In this document: positions 18,713-25,921 of the stretch, piece by piece | Position numbering within the stretch: the stretch's first letter is position 1 | Layout: the number at the start of each line of letters is the position of its first letter | From: Caulobacter sp. S45 | GTDB taxonomy: Bacteria > Pseudomonadota > Alphaproteobacteria > Caulobacterales > Caulobacteraceae | Direction of reading: 5' to 3' | NCBI RefSeq assembly: GCF_009765965.1 | Contig: NZ_LMUL01000011.1 | Location: forward strand, 79,173-143,172 | Length of the DNA stretch: 64,000 nucleotides | Program-made: the position numbers and the translations under genes | The notes under the pieces: generated by a model | Seen by the model: the letters and a program-made list of their open reading frames with translations, nothing else | Databases searched by the model: none | What the model was told of the DNA's origin: nothing

Positions 18713-19633
18713 TTAAAGTAACAAATCCGACCTAATGATTGCTGAGGCCTCCCTAATTCTTTCGAGGTCATCCGCTAAACGCAGTCGACGGACGGACCCT
18801 GATGAAGAAAGTCCGGCGAACGCCTTTAGCTGGCGGGTGGCTTCAGCGGGGCCTCGGGGACGGGTGGGGAAGCGGCTCATGTAGGAGAAGCGCATGAGCG
18901 ATTTCAATGCGTCCGCCGGCGCCATAGGGGCCACGGCAGGTTCGCCTCCGCGATCCAGGACAAAAAAACGGCCTGGATGGGCCGTTTCATTGGAAAAGCC
19001 CGCTGTCAGCCGACGAAGCTGCTTTGGAAAATCGGGAACCGGATCCTCCAGCGCAACACTGTTTTGAACGCGAAAGCTGGCGGGCAGGGCGCGATCGACC
19101 TTCATCTGGGGAAAGCCGGGGACGACGACTGGACTCTGTGGATGAGAGACGTCGATTGCAACGATATCGTCAGCGATTAGACGGTGGCCCATCGCAACGA
19201 GAGCGGCCGCCGTTGTGGATTTGCCCGCCCCCTTGTCGCCCATGAAGACCACCGCTTGGTCGCCAAACCCGACGGCGCTGGCATGCAAAACAACCAAGCC
19301 CCGCAGGTGAAGGAGAAGAGCAAGTACAGGACCGATCAGCGGTAGGCGCAGTAGGCTATCTTCAACCCCCGCCTCGCGCATGACGTCGATACGGTTGACG
19401 CCATAGATCGTGAACGCGCCCACTGTCGGCCACGCAAGATGCTGCACGTCCTCACCGAATGTGAATTGCGTGCCCGCCTCGGCATCTAAGGATGCAAATC
19501 CCTCTAGGACAGAGATGGTAAGATCTGCCGAGTTCTCGCCGGTGTAGATTTCGAATTCGGGCATGGGGAGCTCGGACGCGACGACCATACCATAGGCGAA
19601 ATAACGGGCTAACGGCGTCACTTGATCGCTCAT
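18713..19633 (-). CDS. Lasso peptide kinase, HPr kinase-like
   Basis: A protein of about 306 residues related to the C-terminal domain of HPr kinase/phosphorylase. Numbered from a TTG two codons upstream, His119 lies in VVLHASAVG, the P-loop is GDKGAGKST (134-142), and LIADDIVAI carries the Asp157/Asp158 pair. In paeninodin-type loci such kinases phosphorylate the C-terminal Ser of the lasso precursor. The precursor here ends in Phe-Ser, which fits. The gene follows the cyclase by about 60 bases on the same strand. The start is either ATG 19633 or TTG 19639, with AAGG upstream of both. Confidence 0.87.
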   Translation of the reverse strand: MSDQVTPLARYFAYGMVVASELPMPEFEIYTGENSADLTISVLEGFASLDAEAGTQFTFGEDVQHLAWPTVGAFTIYGVNRIDVMREAGVEDSLLRLPLIGPVLALLLHLRGLVVLHASAVGFGDQAVVFMGDKGAGKSTTAAALVAMGHRLIADDIVAIDVSHPQSPVVVPGFPQMKVDRALPASFRVQNSVALEDPVPDFPKQLRRLTAGFSNETAHPGRFFVLDRGGEPAVAPMAPADALKSLMRFSYMSRFPTRPRGPAEATRQLKAFAGLSSSGSVRRLRLADDLERIREASAIIRSDLLL

Positions 19634-19692
19634 ATGCAATTCGACCTTGATAGAAGTTACAAACGACCAGTGACGTCGGCCTGCGCGATCAC

Positions 19693-21627
19693 CTAAGCCA
19701 CGGAAGGCGCCGCCTGCATCGACGATTCAGCCGAACGAAATGTCTCGTTGCGCCGCCATAGGGCTATGGCGGCAGTGCGCCACACCATTTGTACGTCTCC
19801 CCCGTCGGCCTTCACCCCTGCTTTTCGAACGCGATCATAGGCGCCGCGCGCTACTTCTAGGTTAATCCAGCCGCTCATTTCTTCGCTGTCTTCTAAGATC
19901 AAAAGATCCAGCAATGACTGATTGTACGTGATCAGCCCGTTGACGATGTGGGGTCCGAAATCGAACTTGTCGCGCCGCCAGCGGATCGCTTCAGGCAAGA
20001 CCCCGGCCAACCCCATACGCATGACGTAGCGCCCCCAACCGCGCCGAAGCTTTTCGTCCGAAGGCAGGGCAAGGCAAAATTCCACTAACCGCTTGTCCCA
20101 GAACGGATAGCGGCACTCCACGCCGGCCCGCGCCGCAACCACGTCCAGAACTTCGAAGGCATAGGCGTTCAGGTTGGATGTCATCAACGCGAGATGCCGC
20201 TCGCCTTCAGACATCATCATGTCGGGCTCAAGCGACGCCCACCGCCGCCACCGTGTGGCACTGTCGGTCGCCGAGGCAAGGCGGCCGGCGGCCAAGACAG
20301 GTGCGGGGCGGGGAGTTCCAACGTCGGACGAGCTGTTGGATGATTTCAAGCGCCTCTTGATCCGGCGAGCCACGTCGCCGACGCGACTGTAGCGCTTGAA
20401 ATAGTTCCAAACGACCAGGGTCGCGTTGCCGCCGTAGGTCGCGGCCAAGCCGTTCACTTCCATCCAGAGCCGCAACCACTTGGAAGCGATCGCAAGCTCC
20501 ACCAGGCGGCCATAGCCGAACGACACGACCTCGTCGCCGCCGTGCCCATCCAATAAGACGTTCACGCCCTGCATCGCTGCGGCGTGGTGGATGCGCCGGT
20601 TGATCATCAAACTGGGCGCGAAGAACGGGCATCCCTGTTCACCGAGAACCTGTTCAAACCCATCGAATGGATCGTGATGATCCGATGGGACGAATACAGG
20701 TGTTATCGCGCCGCCATCCAGAGCCGCCTCGATGAACGGTCGTTCATTCCACTGAGGCGTTTCGTCAAAGACAGCTGAGAAGGTGATCAGGGGGGGGCTA
20801 TGGGACTGGCTCAGACATTCAGCCGCCACCCTGGCGATGGAGGAGGAATCCAGCCCACCGCTCAACATCGCTCCAAGCTTTTTGGAAGCCGGAAGGCGAC
20901 AGGCGACACTCTGGGTGAAAAGCCGCCGAAACTCCGCATAGGGCGCAGCCGGGGTCTCGGGGGCGGCGAGCTTTAATCCCCAATATCGCCGTAATGACAC
21001 GCCATCCGGCGCCACCGTCAAACAATGCGCCGGGGCTAGACGTTTGATGGTTTTATATAGGGTCGATTCCTGGTCGCACGCCGCGCCGGTGATGAAGTCG
21101 GCCAGCCAAGCTTCGTCCACTGCACTGGCGGCGCCGACGACGCGCGCGAGTGCGGCCACTTCAGAGGAAAACAGAAACTCGGTTTCTGTTACGGTGTAAT
21201 AAAACGGTTTAACGCCGAAATGGTCGCGCGCGCAGAACAGCGTCCCTTTACGCTCGTCCCAGACGGCGAACGCGAAATCGCCGAGCAGATAGTCGGTGCA
21301 ACCCTCGCTCCAAGTCTGATACGCAGCAAGAATAAGCTCGGCGTCGGACATCGCCAGCTCGTCGACGTCGAGTCGCTGCGAGAGCTCCGCTCGATTGTCT
21401 AGTCGCACGTCCGCCGTCAGCACGAGCTCGGATTTTACGAGCGGTTGGGGAGCCGAGCGATGCCCAGGAAGTGTGGCCAACAGGTGATGGCCAAGCTCAG
21501 CCCGGCCCGAAGTCCAGCGGCCGGTTCCGTCAGGCCCCCGGTGGCTCAAGGCGGACTGAAGCCGAGCCATCGCGGCCGAGGCGTCGCCGCTTCGACTAAG
21601 GTCAATCCGACCAAAGACGCCACTCAC
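19693..21627 (-). CDS. Lasso peptide cyclase, asparagine synthetase-like (protein C)
   Basis: A 644-residue enzyme that would adenylate the Asp side chain of the core peptide and close the macrolactam ring. The N-terminal half resembles a glutamine amidotransferase domain, but residue 2 is Ser (MSGVFG) instead of catalytic Cys, so ammonia release from Gln is not expected, as befits a lasso cyclase. The synthetase half has the PP-loop SGGLDSS (256-262) and a C-terminal block with ECRYPFWDKRLVEFCLALP, typical of asparagine synthetase B. Start is GTG, overlapping the stop of the leader peptidase gene as GTGA, which implies translational coupling. Confidence 0.92.
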   Translation of the reverse strand: MSGVFGRIDLSRSGDASAAMARLQSALSHRGPDGTGRWTSGRAELGHHLLATLPGHRSAPQPLVKSELVLTADVRLDNRAELSQRLDVDELAMSDAELILAAYQTWSEGCTDYLLGDFAFAVWDERKGTLFCARDHFGVKPFYYTVTETEFLFSSEVAALARVVGAASAVDEAWLADFITGAACDQESTLYKTIKRLAPAHCLTVAPDGVSLRRYWGLKLAAPETPAAPYAEFRRLFTQSVACRLPASKKLGAMLSGGLDSSSIARVAAECLSQSHSPPLITFSAVFDETPQWNERPFIEAALDGGAITPVFVPSDHHDPFDGFEQVLGEQGCPFFAPSLMINRRIHHAAAMQGVNVLLDGHGGDEVVSFGYGRLVELAIASKWLRLWMEVNGLAATYGGNATLVVWNYFKRYSRVGDVARRIKRRLKSSNSSSDVGTPRPAPVLAAGRLASATDSATRWRRWASLEPDMMMSEGERHLALMTSNLNAYAFEVLDVVAARAGVECRYPFWDKRLVEFCLALPSDEKLRRGWGRYVMRMGLAGVLPEAIRWRRDKFDFGPHIVNGLITYNQSLLDLLILEDSEEMSGWINLEVARGAYDRVRKAGVKADGGDVQMVWRTAAIALWRRNETFRSAESSMQAAPSVA

Positions 21628-22055
21628 GTCGATCGCGGCGCCAGATCCGCGAGTTGGGAAAAGCGGGCGAGGTCGCTGGGCGTGCCGCCAAGGATGACCA
21701 CATCACCGCTGATGAGCCACGCATGGGCCGAAAACTCGCCTGATGCGCCGCGGGCCGCGCCGATGCGCATCTCCGTGCGGTAGCCTCGGCAGGCGAGCAG
21801 ATACTGTCCGGCTAGAGCCTGGGTCAGGCAGGTGGCGCGAGGCACCAAACGCGCGGCAGCGGAGACTCCCCAGTGAACGCGCCGCATCTTCCAGGCGGGA
21901 GGAGCCGCGCTCGCACGGGCGGGCATTAGCTTGCGAATGTGGCGATACGGCGCGAGAAACAGCGCCATGCGGAAGGCTGCGACGGTGAGTAGGCAACCCG
22001 TCAGAAAAACGGCGTCACCGACGCTAGGGATGCGAAGCTTACGAGGCGGGTGCAT
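21624..22055 (-). CDS. Lasso leader peptidase, transglutaminase-like (protein B2)
   Basis: A 143-residue cysteine peptidase of the transglutaminase-like superfamily that removes the leader from the precursor. The expected triad is visible: Cys76 in PRATCLTQALAG, His111 in FSAHAWL and Asp118 in SGDVVILGG. An N-terminal helical stretch (AVFLTGCLLTVAAFRMALFL) precedes it, as in many B2 proteins. It overlaps the PqqD-like gene by 17 bases and the cyclase by 4, so B1, B2 and C are one tightly coupled unit. It would act together with the separately encoded recognition protein. Confidence 0.92.
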   Translation of the reverse strand: MHPPRKLRIPSVGDAVFLTGCLLTVAAFRMALFLAPYRHIRKLMPARASAAPPAWKMRRVHWGVSAAARLVPRATCLTQALAGQYLLACRGYRTEMRIGAARGASGEFSAHAWLISGDVVILGGTPSDLARFSQLADLAPRST

Positions 22056-22353
22056 CCTCGATCCTCAACAAATTGGCGTCGGCCAACTTCTCCAGCCAAG
22101 CGGTGACATCGCTGGCGCATTGCGGACGGCTCACAGCGTAGTGCTGATGGACCTTGTCGATGAGATCGTGCGTGGTGCAGGGCGTTGCGAGCGCAGCCCA
22201 CATAAAGGCCCCAGCCTCGTTCAAGCTGAAGTAGGTGCTGGAACGCAGATCCAGTAACGCCGCGCCGTCCGCCAACTCGCAGGAGACGACCTCCGGATCA
22301 GCCGTGATCAGGCCGGAGAGTTGGCTGCCGCCGTCGATATCAACCTTGCTCAA
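22039..22353 (-). CDS. Lasso precursor recognition protein, PqqD-like RRE (protein B1)
   Basis: A 104-residue PqqD-like protein. In proteobacterial and other split-B lasso systems this winged-helix RiPP recognition element binds the leader's YxxP motif and delivers it to B2. Typical elements are VSCELADGAALLDLRSSTYFSLNEAGAFMW and a helical C-terminus (VTAWLEKLADANLLRI). It starts at TTG with GAGG 7 bases upstream. It begins about 29 bases beyond the T-tract of the terminator following the precursor gene, so its expression depends on read-through. Confidence 0.9.
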   Translation of the reverse strand: MSKVDIDGGSQLSGLITADPEVVSCELADGAALLDLRSSTYFSLNEAGAFMWAALATPCTTHDLIDKVHQHYAVSRPQCASDVTAWLEKLADANLLRIEDAPAS

Positions 22354-22381
22354 ACCGAAGCCTCATCGTCCCGATAGTTCG

Positions 22382-22422
22382 AAAAACGCAAAAAGCGGCG
22401 CAGGACTTATGTCCCGCGCCGC
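22382..22422 (-). terminator. Strong intrinsic terminator/attenuator after the lasso precursor gene
   Basis: On the minus strand GCGGCGCGGGAC-ATAA-GTCCTGCGCCGC forms a 12-bp stem (one G.U pair, 4-base loop) at 22395-22422, followed by TTTTTGCGTTTTT. It lies 25 bases after the precursor stop codon and ahead of the B1 gene. This would give much more precursor transcript than enzyme transcript. Confidence 0.88.
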
Positions 22423-22447
22423 GATCTATCCAACGGCAAAGCGACCC

Positions 22448-22609
22448 TTAGGAGAAGATCGCCGGCTTGCCGCCGGTGAAGGGCACGGGTTGGCCGGCGG
22501 CGAAATTGCCGTCGAACTTCGTGCCGTTGACGCCAGCTTGAGTGATGGCTTCGAAGGTGCCGACCTTCTCGAAGGACGGAGCTTGGTAAGCGCTACGGAT
22601 GTCTTGCAT
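22448..22609 (-). CDS. Lasso peptide precursor (protein A)
   Basis: A 53-residue precursor with GGAGG 5 bases before the ATG. The leader (residues 1-24, MQDIRSAYQAPSFEKVG then TFEAITQ) fits the consensus YxxPxLxxxGxxxxxTx: Tyr8, Pro11, Phe13 in place of Leu, Gly17 and Thr23 at position -2. The core then begins AGVNGTKFD, giving a predicted ring from Ala1 to Asp9, the same first residue and ring size as paeninodin (AGPGTSTPD). A 20-residue tail (GNFAAGQPVPFTGGKPAIFS) follows and ends in Ser, the likely kinase target. A 29-residue core is longer than most lasso peptides. An 8-residue ring starting at Gly2 is a less likely alternative. Confidence 0.9.
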   Translation of the reverse strand: MQDIRSAYQAPSFEKVGTFEAITQAGVNGTKFDGNFAAGQPVPFTGGKPAIFS

Positions 22610-22963
22610 TTGAGCCTCCACGTGGGTTCACGTCTCCGGTTAAGAGAGCGTTAAGCCTCTGTGTCGGAGATGCTGCTCCGAGTCAAGTGTTGTGGCCTCG
22701 GATCTATAGTTTTTCACTCTACACGGGAATATTAAATATTAAGTGTTGGGATGCTATAGAGAATGCGGATCGAATGGTCGCACCCAAGCGTTCGGTCGGA
22801 CCTTCGGGCTAGGTTACAGCAAACCGGCGCCCCGACCGACTCGGCGGTAGCTTGGGCCGAAGAGAGGGCGTTGTCGCCGGCAGCCCTGAACATGGGTTCG
22901 CAAGGCGGCTAGTCACAATACCGACGCCCGCGAAGGGACGTTTTCAAGCATGGGCAAGGCGAT
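22610..22963. promoter_or_regulatory. Divergent promoter region of the lasso locus
   Basis: The 354 bases between the precursor gene (minus) and the exporter gene (plus) must hold both promoters. An AT-rich island at about 22705-22745 includes the perfect odd palindrome AATATTAAATATT (22728-22740), a possible operator or promoter core. A TATAGA (-10-like) hexamer lies nearby on the minus strand. I cannot assign exact promoters. Confidence 0.6.
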
Positions 22964-24847
22964 ATGCGTCTCGGACTGACAAATAGCCGTTTGGAGGGAT
23001 CGGGAGCGCTGCTGTTAGCGAGTTACGTTGTCCGCCTCGCGGGCCGCAAAGTTACCTATGCCCTGCTGTTTTTGTTGCTAGGGAGCCTTACGGAAGGGGC
23101 GTCGGTCCTGCTTCTGATCCCAATGCTGCAGCTGGCCGCGCCCCATCAACATACCGTCGCGGTTGGAGTGAGCCTTCTCGGCAACATTGCGCCCCGGTTG
23201 GCCGTGGGAAAGGCAGGCTTGGTCCCCGTCCTGGTCGCTTTTATCCTGCTTACCTTTGGTCAGGTATTTTTCTCGCGATTTCGCACAATATACACGGCGG
23301 ACTTGCTGTATGGCGTGGTAAATCATATGCGCGTGTCTTTGTTCGAGAGCATAACTCGCGCAAAGTGGACGTACCTACTCAACACCCGCTCGTCCGATTT
23401 AAACCACGCCCTCACCGCCGATATCGACCGTGTTCAGATGGCTGTCGGGCAAATCCTCGCGTTCGTCCAGGCCCTGGTCATTCTATTAGTCTATACGTTG
23501 GTGTGTCTGCTCATCTCGCCAGGCATGACCGTGTTTGCGGCGGTCGTCGGGGGAGTCGGATTGGTGGCGCTTCGCCCGATCCGCAACCGTGCGGCCAGTT
23601 ATGGGGCGACCCTGACAGGGCAGCGACAGGAGCAGTATCGAATCGTATCGGAGTTCCTATCTGGGATGAAGATCGCGAGAAGCTTCAACGCCGAGTCCCG
23701 CTACGTGCATCGGCTGGACGCGACCCTGACCGGAATGCGCAAAGACGCATTACGTTTCATCCGCATATCGACGACCGGCAACATTGTTTTCCAGGTCACA
23801 AGCGCAATCGGTGCCGCGGCGTTCATCTTTATCGCCACGCGGGTGTTCGAGTTGCCGCTCGCAAAAATTGTCGTGCTGATCTTCCTGTTCATGCGCATAT
23901 CGCCCCGCTTCAACTCGCTCCAGTCCAGCATGCAGGACGCGATGTCCAACGCGGGAGCCTTCCAAGCGATGCACGCCCTGCAGCTGAGCTGCGACGCTCA
24001 GCGAGAAGAGGCGCCGAGCGGCGCTGGGCGGGAGCGACGTTTGGTTGGGGCGGTCCGTTTCGACAATGTCTCCTTCCATTACAGCTCTGGCGACGGGACC
24101 AGCGTTGGGACCTTGGCCAAGGTTTCTTTTATGATCCCAGCCAGCTGCATCACCGCGCTGATCGGACCGTCGGGAAGCGGTAAGAGCACGATCGCAGACT
24201 TGGTGCTTGGACTTTTGCAGCCGACAGGAGGCACGATCTGGACCGACACCCGCAGGCTGGGTCCGGCCAACCGTGAAGCCTGGCGAGATCAGGTCGCTTA
24301 TGTTCCCCAGGATGTCTTCCTCTTGCATGACACCATCGCCGAAAATCTCAGGCTCGCCGTTCCAGACGCGACGCCGGCGATGATGTGGGAGGCGCTTGAG
24401 GCCGCCCAGGCGGCTTCGATCGTGCGACGCCTAGACGGAGAGCTTGAGGCTGTGGTCGGCGATCGCGGCATTCGGCTTTCCGGTGGAGAGCGTCAACGGA
24501 TCGCGCTCGCTCGGGGCCTTCTGCGCAAGCCGGAGCTGCTCATCCTCGACGAAGCGACGAGCGCTTTGGATTGGGAGAGCCAAACCCTCATCGCGCGGTC
24601 AATCGAGAGCCTACGCGGCTCGATGACCGTGATTACGATCGCCCACCGTGCGTCTATGATCGCCATGGCGGACTGGGTGGTGTCGATCGACGATGGGAAA
24701 GTTGTCGAAACGGGACCCTACAATCAATTGCGCGACACGCCCGGGAGCTATTTGAGCCGCCTCATTGCCGGCGAGCACGACATAGGAAGCGCTCCGGGCG
24801 CTGGGGACTTGGAGGACGATGGGCAGTTGAGCACCTCCGGGGGGTGA
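22964..24847 (+). CDS. Lasso peptide ABC exporter (protein D)
   Basis: A 627-residue ABC transporter with fused membrane and ATPase domains that would export the mature lasso peptide and give self-immunity. The membrane half spans about residues 15-330. The ATPase domain carries Walker A GPSGSGKST (401-409), signature LSGGERQ (505-511) and Walker B LLILDEATSALD (525-536). AAGG lies 4 bases before the ATG at 22964. It is transcribed divergently from the biosynthetic genes, whereas many lasso operons place it last in the same direction. A general lipid or EPS exporter role is the alternative, but the location argues for the lasso peptide. Confidence 0.88.
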   Translation: MRLGLTNSRLEGSGALLLASYVVRLAGRKVTYALLFLLLGSLTEGASVLLLIPMLQLAAPHQHTVAVGVSLLGNIAPRLAVGKAGLVPVLVAFILLTFGQVFFSRFRTIYTADLLYGVVNHMRVSLFESITRAKWTYLLNTRSSDLNHALTADIDRVQMAVGQILAFVQALVILLVYTLVCLLISPGMTVFAAVVGGVGLVALRPIRNRAASYGATLTGQRQEQYRIVSEFLSGMKIARSFNAESRYVHRLDATLTGMRKDALRFIRISTTGNIVFQVTSAIGAAAFIFIATRVFELPLAKIVVLIFLFMRISPRFNSLQSSMQDAMSNAGAFQAMHALQLSCDAQREEAPSGAGRERRLVGAVRFDNVSFHYSSGDGTSVGTLAKVSFMIPASCITALIGPSGSGKSTIADLVLGLLQPTGGTIWTDTRRLGPANREAWRDQVAYVPQDVFLLHDTIAENLRLAVPDATPAMMWEALEAAQAASIVRRLDGELEAVVGDRGIRLSGGERQRIALARGLLRKPELLILDEATSALDWESQTLIARSIESLRGSMTVITIAHRASMIAMADWVVSIDDGKVVETGPYNQLRDTPGSYLSRLIAGEHDIGSAPGAGDLEDDGQLSTSGG

Positions 24848-24848
24848 T

Positions 24849-24870
24849 CTTTGCCTGACGTCTGGCAAAG
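24849..24870. terminator. Stem-loop between convergent genes
   Basis: ctttgcc-tgacgtct-ggcaaag forms a 7-bp stem between the exporter stop (24847) and the convergent glycosyltransferase stop (24921). No clear T-tract follows, so it is only a candidate bidirectional terminator. Confidence 0.4.
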
Positions 24871-24920
24871 GCAAACCAAGAGCCAACGAGCCGCCTGATC
24901 TCCCCCGGCGTCCATCTGGG

Positions 24921-25772
24921 CTATCGTGACGGCAGGACGCCGAAGCGCCGCTCCATCGCGCGGATTTGGACATCATTGGCGTTGTCGACGACGTTTTTGG
25001 AGTGAAGGCTCTCCTTCTGCGACCGCGGCCAATTCAAAATTCGAAATGGCTCGGCCGTCGTCCTGTAGCGTGCGTCGGCCAATCGCCCCATGAAGTACAA
25101 CCAAACGTCATCTGCGCTGGGACAAAGGCTGAGGAAGGTTTCTTCGTCCATAACCTCGCGGGCCAGGCTGTTAGGCGGGTACATCACCCCCCCGACCCCC
25201 GTGGGAAAGAGGATTTGGGAGCCCTCCGCACACGAGACGTTCCAGCGCCATTTAGCGTAGGGCGACATGGCTCCGCTTAGCTCGAAGGCAGGCATATGGC
25301 CGCGGTGACAGGCGATGTGGGGATTTATTGGATCGACAGCGTCCACCAAGGTCGAGAGCCAATTGGGCGGATAGTACACGTCGTCGTCGGCGGTCACGAT
25401 ATAGGCGCTTGGGAATGCGGCTAAGGCAGGGATGATCTTCTTGTAGCTGCGCAAATCAGCTGTCGCCTTAATCTCGAGGTTCCAACTCTCGAGGCGTCGA
25501 ACCTCCTTCGGCAGCGCGTCCATATCCTGATTGGCGATCCACAGAACCACGTGGTCCGGCTGAACCGTCTGCAGCAGCAACGACCTCAAAGTAAGGTCCA
25601 ACGTCGCGAACCGAGGCGGATACGAGGTAAGTGAGACCACCAGCTGACCATCCGGGAACCTAGCGGTCTCGGATTTCTGTGAGGCTCGGGACACAGCGAT
25701 CGCCGCCGCCCGCGCGCGCACCCCGTTCGATAGCCGATAGGCGGCCTCGCGAGCCCAGGTGGAATTGCTCAT
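24921..25772 (-). CDS. Glycosyltransferase (GT-A fold)
   Basis: A 283-residue probable glycosyltransferase. The core has VVSLTSYPPRFATLDLTLRSLLLQ, then DHVVLWIANQDMD, and the metal-binding motif IVTADDDVYYPPNWL (DDD). These features are shared by EPS and capsule glycosyltransferases with a short GT2-like domain. It lies between the lasso exporter (convergent) and the Wzc-like gene (same strand, 149 bases upstream), so EPS assembly is the simplest role. Glycosylation of the lasso peptide cannot be excluded from position alone. Confidence 0.75.
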   Translation of the reverse strand: MSNSTWAREAAYRLSNGVRARAAAIAVSRASQKSETARFPDGQLVVSLTSYPPRFATLDLTLRSLLLQTVQPDHVVLWIANQDMDALPKEVRRLESWNLEIKATADLRSYKKIIPALAAFPSAYIVTADDDVYYPPNWLSTLVDAVDPINPHIACHRGHMPAFELSGAMSPYAKWRWNVSCAEGSQILFPTGVGGVMYPPNSLAREVMDEETFLSLCPSADDVWLYFMGRLADARYRTTAEPFRILNWPRSQKESLHSKNVVDNANDVQIRAMERRFGVLPSR

Positions 25773-25921
25773 CCTATTCCCCAGCTCTGTGAAGCCATCG
25801 CAACGCGCGCGACACCGCTTCCGATATGGTCAGGGCTCGGATGCGAGGGGTCTTGCCACCGCTCGCAGCGAGCCGCTGCATGGCCGAAATCAGCTATCGA
25901 TCGCAGGTCGCTCTTGGGCGC

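Noticed and set aside
19693..21627. True asparagine synthetase (asnB) instead of lasso cyclase
   Set aside because: Residue 2 is Ser not Cys, and the gene is coupled to B2 and B1 downstream of a matching precursor, which fits a lasso cyclase.
20174..21783. Several 60-130 codon frames opposite or within the cyclase gene
   Set aside because: All overlap the lasso cyclase and leader peptidase, whose motifs and coupled starts are convincing.
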